A DNA stretch of 64,000 nt from Prosopocoilus inquinatus (GCA_036172665.1 CM069875.1:24831806-24895805); one strand, 5' to 3'. Counted from the first letter of the stretch, positions 23,606-35,990 are shown. Program-made: numbers and translations. The notes: generated by a model from the sequence alone, not told the origin.

Positions 23606-23925
23606 AGTCTACCCTATCGAAATTCGACGGATACAGAACTACCGCTCATCAATAACCTATATCGTGAACAAACTTCTTAATCACATCTCACTGCATTTCA
23701 TTAACACACGAACAATCCGATTTACGTGCGTCTTCCGTAAGATGCTTTCACTCCGAATATAGCCCGGGAGTGCCTGCCCGATCGGACTGTTTCTTCTGTT
23801 TCATATTACTCAAGTGTGTTGCTATTTTGGTTATCGCCGACAAAATAAATAGGGTCCGACCGAGATATACAGATTTATTGACTAAATGGGATTTATTCAT
23901 TAATTCTATTTTTTTATAAATAATA

Positions 23926-25667
23926 CAGTAAAATAAAGATTTGTCTTCCGAAAACATCCAACCTAGCTGAAAATTTGTATACACCTTTATGTAGCCATTA
24001 TAAATAACAAACAAAAAGTCCCTATCTATATAATGTGTTATTCAAGATCAAACGTCGAAAGAAACGGTTTCTCGCGATTATCTCGCTTCCTATTGGTCTG
24101 ACAACAATTCGGGTTATCATAAGAATTGTAGATTAGATAATCCCCCGCAAGAAAGTTCTTATACATTTTTATGTACAGTGAACCGTTTTTATGACATAAG
24201 GTCAAAAATGTACAAACTGTAAATGCATTCATTTCCATACCATTTTCGAAGTAGAATGCCAGGCGTCTTTTCTTATGTATCTTTTATTAGGTAGGAACAA
24301 TCCATATTTCAAATTATTATCCTTCTTGGTCGCTGTCTTCCTCTGGTACTTCTTTCTCCTTTTCTTTTTCTTTTTCCTCATCTTTTTTTTTGGTATCATC
24401 AACTCTCTCGGATGTACTGGATAGTAAATAATGTAAAGAACTTATTTCATCATCATCGTAACCTATTTGTGTATTATTATCATTATTATTAGAACTGTTA
24501 GAAGAATCAGCCTCAGTAGTAGCATTAAGGCATAATTTTTCACGACAACGGCCACATACTATAAAGCATGACAATACCACTTTTCTGCATCCACAATTAG
24601 CACCACAATCTTTCAAACAGCTGTAAGAAAATGTGTTCAGCAGTACATCCGATGCAGGCGTAATAACGTAATTTTAAAATATTATTTTTCATTACCCGTC
24701 CCCACTGAGGTATATTTAATTCATGGTTTAACCAAATTTGTACTTAGTAGTATACTCGGTATAGATGTGGTGCAACTACAGCTGTGGAAGGTAGTAACGA
24801 AAATTTTACTGATGAATTAAATCTTGTAGATTTTGCGAAGCTAAATGTCTGTAGTTATCAATGGAAACTTCTTAGACTGGAGCTCCATACATTGTCAGGA
24901 AAAAACCTATTCCGTGATCCACAATAACATTTGAGCGGCAATTTTCAATTCTGAATACTTCTTTTGGACAGAAATCATGTCAATCAATCACCCAGTTTTT
25001 CAATATTCCTTAAATTTTTAGACACAAAAAAAATTGCAGTGAAGTAGTAGTGTACTGAAAGTTTGGCAGCAGTGCTGTACCTGGTACGATAATAAGATCT
25101 GCAACAATCCTGATAAAGAACGATAAAAAATACTGACAATGAGTGAAGAATTCCCAGGTACAAACTGACTCATACCATAACAATGGAATGACGAATAACT
25201 ACGTTCCAAGATATATTTTTAATATTTAGAATACTATCCACTCTCTAGTGAACTGTTTACTCCATCCTTTAGAGACACTTTTGATACGTATTTGATGTGT
25301 ACCTATATATTCCAGTTCGTATGTCTTATGAATTTAAGAGCGAGTCCCGCTCCCTGTTTCATTCGCAGCGCGTATAGAGTAAACGGTTCATCGCACGTAA
25401 AAATGTATAAGAACTTTTTTGTGGGGAATTGTCTACTGTCTAATTCTTATAATAACGCGAATTGTTGTCAAACTAATAGGAAGCGAGATAATAGCGAAAA
25501 AACCATTTATCTTGATTTTTGACCTTGAATAACACGTGAAGCCGGCATGCTATAGATGGGGACTATTGATATGTTATTTATAATGGCTATATAAAGGTGT
25601 ATACAAATATTCAGCCAGGTTGGATTTTTTGGAAGTTATCTTTTTTTTAAACAAACTTATTTTACTG
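23926..25667. mobile_element. Long-TIR element carrying a decayed repeat-protein fragment
   Basis: Left arm about 23926-24235 and right arm about 25365-25667 are inverted copies of roughly 300 bp, starting CAGTAAAATAA on both strands. Shared blocks include GTATACACCTTTATGTAGCC-like and GGAAGCGAGATAAT words. The 1.1-kb centre contains the cysteine-rich pseudogene described separately. No definite target duplication. The arms resemble a MITE that either carries or was hit by the other sequence. Confidence 0.65.
24317..24930 (-). pseudogene. Cysteine-rich C-terminal fragment of an insect repeat-encoded protein
   Basis: Across frameshifts the minus strand spells GIGFFLTMYGAPV, EVSIDNYRHLA, LPSTAVVAPHLYRVYY-stop-VQIWL, PQWGRV, and CGANCGCRKVVLSCFIVCGRCREKLCLN. 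These match, in order, a domain very common in insect genomes: a GERFFLALYGAP-like motif, DNYRH, LPPTS...H..RVY.QVQ.WL, then a C-x3-C-x-C-R-K cysteine cluster. Its function is not established to my knowledge; it is usually repeated and transposon-associated. The last 99 codons (24317-24616) are open and end in an acidic Ser/Asn/Glu/Lys tail. At least three stops or frameshifts lie upstream. Confidence 0.65.
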
Positions 25668-27435
25668 GACTAAAAATTATGCAACTACAATACGAAGATT
25701 TATAAAAAAGTTCCTGCTGAATTAAGAATTTTAAGCATGCAAGCGTTGCTTAAGATCTGTGCAACTTATAGCGTAATGATATTTCATCTCATTTCTGACC
25801 ACACCTCTTTTCATTTTATTTTACTTATAAGATATGCTGTTTCTTGTTCATGTTTACATTATTTGTAAACTTCTTGAACATTAGCTCTGCACTATTTTGA
25901 TTTATAAATCTGTTTATTCTCAATATCGTTATTTGTTAAAAGGTGATTAATTATATTTTCTGTCATCATATACTGTGGTTTATGCGCTATGTTGTATTTA
26001 TTTGTATTTTCTTTTCGCTACGCGTGGGACATGGAGGAAGAACCGTACCATTCGTAAGAAGCTGATCCTAGTTCCTCTAACCAGGTGTTGATATACGTTG
26101 TATCATTTATACATATACTGCGAATTTATTCAGATATTATGTTTAATAAAGTTTATTTTTATTACATGATTTCTTCCTTTTTTAGCTTGGATAATGCATA
26201 ATGTGTGAAAATAAGTTTCCCGAAATTGTCACGATATCGTAATTATTTGTTTTGCCAGTTCCAGTCATCATCACCAACTATACGACACTAAATCTCGATA
26301 ATGAATTATAATATGATGACTTGTAACCAGTTAACAATATTTTATGAATCACTATTTAATCATTCATCATTTTATCAATAATTTATGTAATATTTACACA
26401 AAATTCAGAGAAGAATAGTTCAATGTTATATCAAGCATATCGGTGAATAATGTAAAAATAATAAGGCACCCTACCCATATTTACGTCTGAAAACTTAATA
26501 AATAAAATAAAATTCTGGATGAATAGCAAACTTTCAAATTTTCTTTATATGATATACTGCACGTTTTATGAATAAGAAAGTTCATACATTCTGAAGTTGC
26601 ACACATATCTAGCGGATTTCTGAAACAAATTGAAAAAAGTGTAATTTTCGATTAGGAACTTCACTTTGTTTTATAATCAATCAGTTTCGCTAATCTTACT
26701 GTATTGTGGCGCGAATACAGGCGTTACACTCAATAACTTATATTTCTGGAAACAAGAACGATTATTTCTTTTAGAAAATATGTACATGTGTATTTTCTTT
26801 TCCAAATACTGAACTATACTTTCCACATGTTTGTATTAAGAACCCTTAACACCCTTCATAAATGCTGTAGAGCAAACTGCGCAAGAAATTAGACATTCAC
26901 GACCTGCGTAAGAAGATAAAATATTTAAGCTTAAATGAATTAACGCTCGTTCCAGAGAATTCGCAAATTTAAGACGTAGGGGAAGGTAGAAAATACACGA
27001 ACATGAGATGGATTCTTGTACGTATTCAAAAACTGTTATTTTACTATGCCTGTACTGCTTTGTAGATTATTTTGTATGTACAAAAAAATTAATGTAATTA
27101 TCGCAATATTTTCTGTTATATTCTTGCTTCTTGAAGATCGAAGTAAAATCCGAAGAAGTTGTTTGCAAGTTAGAGATTTGTCTTCTCGCAGTTTAAATCT
27201 AAATATCTTTCTGTTGAATGTTTTCCGAGCAGTTTTGAAATCGGGCAAGTCGCGCAATTATTTACACTCTGCTTTGTACTATTTGTAAACTTATCGACTC
27301 TCTTGCGACACACGACTTCAGTACAAAAACGCCGTATAGACGCAAAGACGAACAAGCATTAAAGTCCTGCGAGAGATATATTGCCTGGATATGTTTGATG
27401 TATTTATTGGAAATAAAAATGTATTCTTCATTTTA
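25668..27435. other. Unassigned AT-rich DNA
   Basis: No gene or element boundary recognised. Confidence 0.4.
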
Positions 27436-27439
27436 TTTG

Positions 27440-27680
27440 TTCAGTCGCCGCCAACGACGCTCCCGTTCTTAGGGGAAGCGTCCGGTGATTTATATTTTTC
27501 ATTTTGTCTCTGTGCTAAATTTATTTATAACTTAATTAAATATTTACGCGGATAATTGAATTGAAACTCGGTACGGACACTAAGGCTAAAGTAAACAGCC
27601 GCGGCGCTTTAAATCCTTGCTAAGCATACCACGAATGTTTGGAGATTGAGGATAACTACGTCATAATATGTTGAGTTTAA
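27440..27680. promoter_or_regulatory. GC-richer unique island, candidate regulatory DNA
   Basis: CG-containing words around AT-rich homeodomain-like cores (TTAATTAAAT, GATAATTGAATTG). No coding potential. Inference only. Confidence 0.2.
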
Positions 27681-28071
27681 TTGTGAGCTTCGATAAATCC
27701 TCTATGGGGTAGTTTTTCTCGAAGTGTTTTTGTATTACATTTATCATCTCCTTAACAATTTGTTTTTGTACTATTTATTCACGCAGTTTTACCTGCATAT
27801 ATGTAAAATAATTTTAATATAATTGAAAGTAATTAGTATTAAAGTGACCACTGTTAATAATTCAAGAATGGGTACCTACAAAGTTAATCATTATAATTTT
27901 GTTCGCTATTTTTTCGGAAAATTATTTATGGAATTCCGCATAGTACTTTAGTCCTTCATGTGCCAGATGTGTTATTCATCCAATTTAAGTTAACCACGCA
28001 CGAAGAAAAATGTATATGTATATACAGCTCAGAAATATTTGATGTTTTAAATACAATCTTTCTTGATGTAC
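27681..28071. other. AT-rich DNA
   Basis: Nothing recognised. Confidence 0.4.
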
Positions 28072-29172
28072 ATGTCGCAGGAATTATGAATGAATCCATA
28101 TTTTTGCAAATACACTAGTAATTTTGCAAAACACAAGTTGATGTTTATGCAATCTTACTACAGGATTTTAGTTATTTTGGAAAAATTGTAATGTGTTCCG
28201 GTAAGATTTGGGTATCTTTTAAAGCTTAACAAGCATTATCCATCATCTTTAGAAATTTTCCAAAGATGGTTTTAGTAATACCTATCATTAGCTTTGTTAT
28301 CAAATTAGATAATATAAGATAATTATTGTCCTTAACCTGTACTTTTTTACTTTATTAATTAGTTCTACTAGAAATTGGATAGTTATTTATGGGACAACTT
28401 GTGTTAGAAACCATCAGTCGAGAATGAGTAATTATTTTTTCTAAGTGACTGACATCAGTCTTCAACTTGATTAAATAAATAACTGAATTGTGCAATAGGC
28501 ATATGGAAAAATGTTTCTGATTTTTTGTAGACAACACTTAATACCGATTTGCAATAAAAAAAGCATTTACCTTCTTTTTTTTGTTTCACATAAACTCTAT
28601 TGTAACCTATTGTCATAATAACCAAATTAAGCTCAATTCTCACATGGTTAATTAATTATTCGATATAAAATGCTCCCGAATGAGAATAACTCCATTTAAA
28701 ACTATGAAAACTTTTAGAGTCAGCAAAATGACGCGACGCGACGCGCTGCTGTGTGAGAATTGAGCCTTAAAATGTTCATATTACTAGTAGAACTGACTAA
28801 TAATGTAAAACAGTGAATACGTTATCGACAATAATTGCCGTAAACTAATGTCGATCAAATGCCATTCATGTAATACTAAAACCATCTTTGCAAAATTTCT
28901 AAAGATGATGGAAAATGTTGGTTAAGCTTTAAAAGGTACCCAATCTTATCGAAACGCATTACAATTTTTGCAAAATTACTAAAATCCTATAATAAGATTG
29001 CATAAACATCAACTCGTATTCAGTATTACGAATGCGCTTGGAAATTTTGCAAAATTACTTATTTTTATCAGCAAGATTGCGTAAATGTGCACATATTCCA
29101 CAATAACTAGGTGTTTTGCAAAATTACTAGTGTATTTACAAAAATACTGATTATTCAATATTCCTGCGACAT
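28072..29172. mobile_element. Foldback element with long inverted arms
   Basis: ATGTCGCAGGAAT at 28072 is matched by ATTCCTGCGACAT ending at 29172, and the arms continue inward over several hundred bases (for example ACACTAGTAATTTTGCAAAA near 28110 against its complement near 29120, and CTTTAAAAGGTACCCAATCT at 28929 against its diverged counterpart near 28210). The right arm has an extra partial repeat containing GCAAAATTACTTATTTTTATC. No coding frame. Confidence 0.7.
28630..28766. mobile_element. Harbinger-like MITE nested in the foldback
   Basis: Inverted ends AGCTCAATTCTCACA (28630) and TGTGAGAATTGAGCC (ending 28766) are flanked by TTA on both sides (28627-28629 and 28767-28769), the 3-bp target typical of PIF/Harbinger. 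137 bp, centre contains a CGCGACGCGACGCG run. Confidence 0.7.
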
Positions 29173-31368
29173 ACACAAAATATAATAATATATAAATAAT
29201 GCCCTATCCTGAAACTAATAGAACAGAAGAAGTTCCTCAAAGTTAAAAATGATATCGTAAATCACAATTGAAATTATGAGAAAAGAAACTCTTAAATGAC
29301 AATTAAAAGTTTCTTAAAGCAAGCCTTACGAAAATGTCTGATGTACCTCAAACAGGCTCACATCCACATTAAAGTACCAAAACGAAATATAAATACACTG
29401 TAATAAATGAATTTGAATAAGTAAAACTAGTAGTAAAACAATTTATATGTATTAAGAAGAATGTTAAAGAGTAAGTAAACAAAATGAAAAACTTAAGTAT
29501 CAGCCGCAATTAATGTAAAAAGTAAATTGCATAAAGTAATATTTAATACAAAATAACTTAATAATAATTAAAATAATGGTAAGCGTCCCATGCATAACTG
29601 TGTTACTTTGCGCCGTTTTTTTCTCTGCTAGTCATATTTGAGGGGCTTAGAGCTGAAATAGACCAAGTCCATCCAAAGATAGGCTACTAGAAATTAGTTT
29701 GTTAATAACACAAGCTGGCAAAGCTACACTTTTTATCTGGGGTTTGAATTACTTTGTGTAAATTTGTTCAGTTTGTGTTTTCACATTTCTGTGACACCAT
29801 CAAAGACTTTCTATCATGTAAGGATTTGAAACCATAAGACAAATTGTAAATAGTTAATGTGAGAATATTTGAAGAAACTTTAACATTTAATTTACTAGTT
29901 TAATATATTACATCGTTGTTAATATCTGCAGTTATATTGTTTATGAGTAACTTTTAGATGATCGTTTTCTTCTTGCGCCAAAATACCTTATTTTATATTT
30001 TTCCTATGAGTAAGACTCATATCACGCTATAAATTCCATCAGATTCATATTCTAATGCCCTCGATATTGTTTTTCCATGTTTTTTTTTTTATACCTAAAA
30101 GAAATAGAAATAGTCCAAATAAGAAAGTAGAAAGTGAATTTTTAAGTCCCTGTTACAATCCGAAATGTTCTCTTGGGCCTTTCCTTTTTTCCAACAAATT
30201 TATATGTATTTTTGCAAAGCCAGGTTATTGACGCAGAAGCGTTCCAGAAATTTTGAAATCACCAGCAATTTTTCAGCGACAACAGAATCTTTAAATTTTT
30301 GGATAGAGAAACTATATTAGTCGAAGCATACGCGTCAAAAAACTTTTGTTTTACACATTTTATCATAACTTTCCAAATAAAAAAAGTTACAGCTATTATT
30401 AGATACTTTTGTTCCACCCTGTATAAAGACCACACATGTAACAAAAACTGTCGGGATTGTTGATACAGTTTGCACGGAATGAAATTGATGCAATTTTATC
30501 ACTTTTAATAATAATAAAAAAAATGTAGCAATCAGATGTTAATTTTTGTTTAATTTGATTTAAATGTTAAAAATGTTGATAAAGTAGGGACTATTTCCAG
30601 GCCATCTATTTTCTTAGCTTTTTGCGAATGCCACAAATTTTAATGTTTCATCAAATACAATTCCAATGGCAAAGAAAATTTTATAAATTTTGAGATTTTA
30701 TACAAAATTTTAAAAAATATATTTTTCCAAAACTTATGCGTGATAGAAAAAAAAACTATTTACAGATTTGTTAATGGTATGTTAACCTTTTCTTAAAACA
30801 ATAATAAAAATTGAAACCCCAGATTTATGCCGACCTGTGTAATAAATACAAATGTGATTTATTATTTTTACGGGTGAAAAAGTGTTAATCTAATCTTTAT
30901 TTAAAGTTATTAGTATTATCAGGTATTTTATACTATTTGTTCGTCTTGAATAAAACAAAGTGTTCTTTATGCTGGACTTGGTTCACTTTTCCGTTGAATT
31001 ATTTGAAGAATTGTAAAATAGTACAGGTCTAGAACATAAGAACTTTTATTAACTAGGTTGTATAACTATAAGATTTTCAATCTTATCTAGCTCGTCCGAA
31101 CATTATTTCGTCGTCTGCAATCTCACATTGCAGAATAGCTCGGGTGGAAGTTACTAGTGGTAAATTTTTGAAATAGGGGTGGTGCTCGGGCAAAATGTAA
31201 GGCATCAGGTCGTTCATATTATTATTTTTTATCTAATATTGTGGGTCATCGATTTATATAAAGACATTGTTGTTGGACGTTTTGTAGAGACAATACATTT
31301 CTTCCAGGAAAATGTTTTTTTTTAAGATTAATTGTACAGAATGCACGATCAAGATCATTGATTATGTT
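29173..31368. other. AT-rich DNA with one isolated TIR end
   Basis: No gene seen. GTTCCACCCTGTA at 30412-30424 is the kind of terminus seen in Tc1/mariner-type elements, but no partner end was found. Confidence 0.4.
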
Positions 31369-32065
31369 CTATAAATTGTAGTCGTACCATCTTTGAAAAC
31401 GAAGCCAACGTATTGTAAGCGAGTTTACAGGATTATGGGTTGTGTCTTTTTTTCGGTTTACTACAGCGTCCTCTAAACCTTGCGTACTTAAAAAGTCACT
31501 CCTACGCATTTCAATTACATTAAAACGAGGCTGTGTCCTTTTTGCTTTCTTGATTATGCCTAACCAATCTTCTCGCGGAACAAATATATTCTGACATTTT
31601 CTGCTTACTGATTCTATCGCCCCAAATTCAGCATCATTCGATAGAAAGGAATACACTGCAGAAATCATAAATTTTAAGCATACAGTTTCTATTACCATGT
31701 TAAGATCTTGTGCAAGTGTAAGTAATGAGAGTGACATCTTAATATTACGATTCTGTCCTGTACATGAATCGGACAACAAAATGAAGTTTTTATAAGTAGA
31801 AGCATTTTCTTTTAGGTGTTTGACAACGCATATTGATACGTCTTGAGCTCCTCTTCCGCCTTCTGTTTCGTCCCAAACATGCATAAAACCTGTATTAACA
31901 TTAAAAGAATGTACACCTAAGTTATAAACATACGGGTTTAATTGATGTTGAGACCTTGCGTGTCTTTTGTGCACACATGAAAGTCATCAGAAATTTTTTC
32001 CTGACCAGTCTTTAAAGCTGCTCTTACCTGATCAGCACGAGCTAAGTGAAGTTTCTTTTAGCAGT
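31369..32065 (-). pseudogene. Transposon-associated protein with D-x-C-x-G-Q-N-x-N motif, broken
   Basis: An open 201-codon frame (31369-31974) contains YNLGVHSF, FMHVWDE...GRGAQDVS, and LLSDSCTGQNRNI. This is the hallmark of a protein family repeated in insects and cnidarians (I believe catalogued as DUF7869), probably an RNase H-like transposase domain. Upstream, in another frame, LHLARADQVRAALKTGQ and FHVCTKDTQGLN continue the family pattern, so a frameshift near 31955 and stops near 32050 break it. The methionine at 31974 is not a real start. Confidence 0.6.
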
Positions 32066-32129
32066 TCTACGCTCTTTTCTTTTCTAGGTCAGTTTCATTA
32101 AGTAACTAATGCCTTTGATAAATAAAAAC

Positions 32130-33630
32130 TAGAGCTGGGATTGGTTCTATGACGTATATTGGAAAAATTTTACTTTTTTGGGATACATCGAACAATTTAG
32201 AATGAAATGAGGTAATTAAGCAATGCCTACTTTGTATATTTTAAGCTCCTGAGAATATTTTGTAAAGAAATATATTAGTGCATATTGTTACGGTGTTGAA
32301 AACCGTTTTCAGGCAACGTCTTGTGAATTCCGTCCATACGTACGCATTCATGAATTGCGCAATGTTAGAATTCCTTCTCGTCTCGTGCCTTTCGCAGGTA
32401 GTTTGCCGCACCCAAACTTCTCGGCGATTTTATTGCCTTTCAGATAATTTTTTATTACATATAAATACACGCTCTGAATTTTATTTTAAAACGTTTGTTT
32501 GAAGATTCGTTTGGAAATAATGCCTGCTGTAAATTAATGTGAATTGCTTTGCACTTCTTGTGATTTAGAAATAAACAAAATCGCAGAAATTTATTATTAT
32601 ATTAAGGTGGAACGAGTATAGGCATAGTTTATTTGATTTGGAATTTCTTTTTCTTTGTTTAAGTTGGTAATTATTTCAGACGTTCCTATGGCCATAAAAT
32701 TTCCGTCTCGACTTTTCTGTTTTTCTTTAGTATTAGATCAGCTCATGTGAATTTCAGGTTTTTGTAGTTAACTTCTCGTTGGGTGGTCTAATTGGCCGTA
32801 CCTTTGGTATTTCACCTGAAAATCAGTTTTTGGTTTTCCTTTTGGGGTAGCAGTGCAGCGATATTGTAGACGCGGCTTTCGGCGTTGTTGTTCGATCCGG
32901 CGTCATTTTGCGATTAGGCGTCATCATACGACCAAGTTGGAACTCAAGTGTCTTGACGGACCTTTGAGTAATGCAAAGAGATGGGAATCGCCTTTTACTT
33001 ATGATCGTTTCGTCGGAAATTCACGTTTTGGGATTATTAAGATTTATTTGAATAAGACGCTTCACGTCCTTAGTTTTGCATATTTGTTTGGGCGCCTCAC
33101 GACGCGAATTTATTGGTTTGCTTGATTAATTTTTATAAAGCTTTTAGTCGGATCCGTCAATTAGTTAGTTTTGCACTTACGTCACGCTTACTTAATGTCA
33201 AAGTTTGGTCGCGATGATTTATCATGCATTTGATATTTTTAAAATTTTTTTGATTAAAATGCACAGCCGTTTGAGAAGTTAAGCCCGGCACACATTGTTC
33301 GTTTTTTTTGACCATTCTCTCACTTTATATAGTAATTGTGTTGATATGGACATTTTTAAATGAAACTCAGTCATTTTTGGAGTTTAAATAAACAAGTAAT
33401 AAAACTTGTAAGAAAATTGAGACGCTTGCATAGTACAAGAAGTAAAATCTAAGGCAATGTGCATTTCCAATCAAATTTATTATCGTCCCAATATTAAAGA
33501 TGATTTATGTTTAATTGAAATCTTTCGAATTTTATCCAAGTGCCCTACAGAAACTATTACTTCTTCATTAGATAATTTTCATTTTTGTTAACCGTGCTTG
33601 AATCTACAGGTGTTTGATATCTGGGGTGTA
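32130..33630. mobile_element. hAT-like element copy 2, truncated and interrupted
   Basis: TAGAGCTGGGATT at 32130 and the following 150 bp resemble copy 1 at 13503-13680. Homology resumes at 33375-33600 (copy 1 counterpart about 14630-14880). Between them lies the LTR-like insertion. The right terminal repeat is not found. Confidence 0.55.
32286..33374 (+). mobile_element. LTR-retroelement-like insertion
   Basis: Homology to hAT copy 1 stops at GTGCATAT and resumes at TTTTGGAGTTTAAATAA, bracketing an insertion that begins TGTTACGG, a common LTR start. It contains a TATA-like ACATATAAATACAC (about 32457) and an AATAAA at about 32570. Its last 490 bp (from about 32885) are nearly identical to 37693-38173. 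No coding domain and no 3' LTR end recognised, so the class is tentative. Confidence 0.4.
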
Positions 33631-34873
33631 CGCCAGTATAAAAGTTAAAAATTTGAAAGTCTTTTCTTATAAACGAGAGTTACTTTAGCCTCCGAATGAA
33701 GAGATGCGCAAAAGATTTAAACCAGTGTTAAACTGAAGTATAAGTTGCGGTGATCATTATCTTTTCTTATTAAATGATTTATGGGTATAAAATCGTGTGT
33801 CTTTGATTTGTTTATTATTTTGGTATTTCAAATTCCATTTGTATTATTTACTACTGTCAGTAAGTTTCGTTTAATCAAAGACATATCATTTTATTTCCAC
33901 AGGTCACTTAATTTGAAAAGATATTGGGCACGTTCAGAGACACTCAGCCGCTGAGTTGCTTACTCAGCAATCGTTTGTGATTGGCTCACAATAAGTTATA
34001 CACTATATTCTGTACGCCATAATGTGTGATACATTTTTAATTTAGGCTTAAATTTAATTGCGGGTGAAAACTTTTATGCAATGCAGCTTTAAGTTTCATT
34101 TGAAATTTACCTAATTTGAACATTTTATTAATAATTTCGGCTTGTATCTCTGTTATACATATTGTCACGTTTGGAAAATTATATTCTAAATTTGGTTTGA
34201 AGTATACAAAATTCAACAAGCGTATTTTATTCAATTAACAAGCTCAGTCATTAATTATGTTTCAACGAGTCGTTGAGAGTGCTAATTCATCGACTTTTGG
34301 ACCCGAACTTTCAATAAAATGCACCTTGTCACATTCTGCCTGCATAGTTTGAAAAGGGAACTTATTAAATCATTATTAGAGAGCGAGTATTCATTATTCC
34401 TTTGGGCTGTTAGCCAGTAATTAGTAGAAATGAGTACGTCACAGTGACTTAATAAATCGGTGATTAAATTAAGTTTTGATTGATTATGTTTATGTTCGGT
34501 CTGATTATGTCATGTCAAGCGATATGTAAAATCGACTGTCTTTACAATTTAAAACATAATTAATTATGATTCCGGATTAATATGTTGGACACTATAAACG
34601 ATTAAATTAGTTTAAACATAATAAACCAATTTACTGGATTAATGTAAGGAACTATTAATCGAATATACTTTAATTTTAATCCAACCGTTTAAATGTAAGT
34701 TAGTCTTTTAATAAAGCCCCGTAAATGTACAGAACGTTTTCTGCTTATCCGCGCTTAAACTTTTAATCCTCTTTTTTACTTCGTGACATGGCACAGACTT
34801 TATAACCCTTATTCATTTGTGACAAAGTGGAGTACGTCCCTTATCAATTCATGATTTGGTGAGGGCTTTTTAA
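33631..34873. other. Unassigned AT-rich DNA
   Basis: No gene or repeat boundary recognised. Confidence 0.4.
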
Positions 34874-34926
34874 CTTAAAATTTAAAAAAATTTTTGTGCA
34901 AATTGTTTTTGATTGCAGCGAGAACC

Positions 34927-34990
34927 TCGAGCAGCCTCTGGACAGCTGTTTCAGCCCTGCTTGGGGCTTCTTCAGCAGAGACGTAGCTCG
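34927..34990 (-). ncRNA. Type I hammerhead ribozyme (locus 4, copy a)
   Basis: Core CTGAAGA on the minus strand at plus 34969-34975; cleavage predicted between 34941 and 34940. Stem I GTCTCTG with CAGAGGC, distal helix CGAGC with GCTCG. Confidence 0.85.
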
Positions 34991-35238
34991 ACATTCCCGC
35001 TGCAAACAAAAACGACTTGCCCAATTTATTCGCATTTGCGATGTAAGAGTGATGAACAGATAAAATAGCGACATCTTACTATCGCTTTTTGACCTGACAT
35101 TGCAGTAGGGTGGACAAATTGAAGCGGGATTTGCTTCTAATAAGTTCCCCATGCAAGGCGGCCATGCTTGCTGTCAAAGCATAATGAAAGATTTTAGAAA
35201 AATTTTTGTGCAAATTGTTTTTGATTGCAGCGAGAACC

Positions 35239-35302
35239 TCGAGCAGCCTCTGGACAGCTGTTTCAGCCCTGCTTGGGGCTTCTTCAGCAGAGACGTAGCT
35301 CG
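35239..35302 (-). ncRNA. Type I hammerhead ribozyme (locus 4, copy b)
   Basis: Core at plus 35281-35287; cleavage between 35253 and 35252, exactly 312 bp from copy a. Same helices. Confidence 0.85.
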
Positions 35303-35614
35303 ACATTCCCGCTGCAAACAAAAACGACTTGCCCAATTTATTCGCATTTGTCCAGAGGCTGCTCGAGGTTCTCGCTGCAATCAAAAACAATTTGCACAAA
35401 AATTTTTCTAAAATCTTTCATTATGCTTTGACAGCAAGCATGGCCGCCTTGCATGGGGAACTTATTAGAAGCAAATCCCGCTTCAATTTGTCCACCCTAC
35501 TGCAATGTCAGGTCAAAAAGCGATAGTAAGATGTCGCTATTTTATCTGTTCATCACTCTTACATCGCAAATGCGAATAAATTGGGCAAGTCGTTTTTGTT
35601 TGCAGCGGGAATGT

Positions 35615-35678
35615 CGAGCTACGTCTCTGCTGAAGAAGCCCCAAGCAGGGCTGAAACAGCTGTCCAGAGGCTGCTCGA
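35615..35678 (+). ncRNA. Type I hammerhead ribozyme (locus 4, copy c)
   Basis: Stem I GTCTCTG (35623-35629), core CTGAAGA (35630-35636), stem II AGCCC/GGGCT, GAAA (35653-35656), stem III ACAGCTGT (35656-35663), C17 at 35664, stem I CAGAGGC (35665-35671). Cleavage predicted at 35664/35665. Confidence 0.85.
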
Positions 35679-35926
35679 GGTTCTCGCTGCAATCAAAAAC
35701 AATTTGCACAAAAATTTTTCTAAAATCTTTCATTATGCTTTGACAGCAAGCATGGCCGCCTTGCATGGGGAACTTATTAGAAGCAAATCCCGCTTCAATT
35801 TGTCCACCCTACTGCAATGTCAGGTCAAAAATCGATAGTAAGATGTCGCTATTTTATCTGTTCATCACTCTTACATCGCAAATGCGAATAAATTGGGCAA
35901 GTCGTTTTTGTTTGCAGCGGGAATGT

Positions 35927-35990
35927 CGAGCTACGTCTCTGCTGAAGAAGCCCCAAGCAGGGCTGAAACAGCTGTCCAGAGGCTGCTCGA
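35927..35990 (+). ncRNA. Type I hammerhead ribozyme (locus 4, copy d)
   Basis: Identical to copy c, core at 35942-35948, cleavage at 35976/35977. Together c and d would release a 312-nt monomer (35665-35976). Confidence 0.85.

Noticed and set aside
24317..24616. Stand-alone 99-residue cysteine-rich protein
   Set aside because: Family motifs continue upstream in other frames, so this is the tail of a larger broken protein rather than a small gene.
30412..30424. Tc1/mariner-type TIR
   Set aside because: Only one end (GTTCCACCCTGTA) is visible. Without a partner it is kept as a note, not an element.
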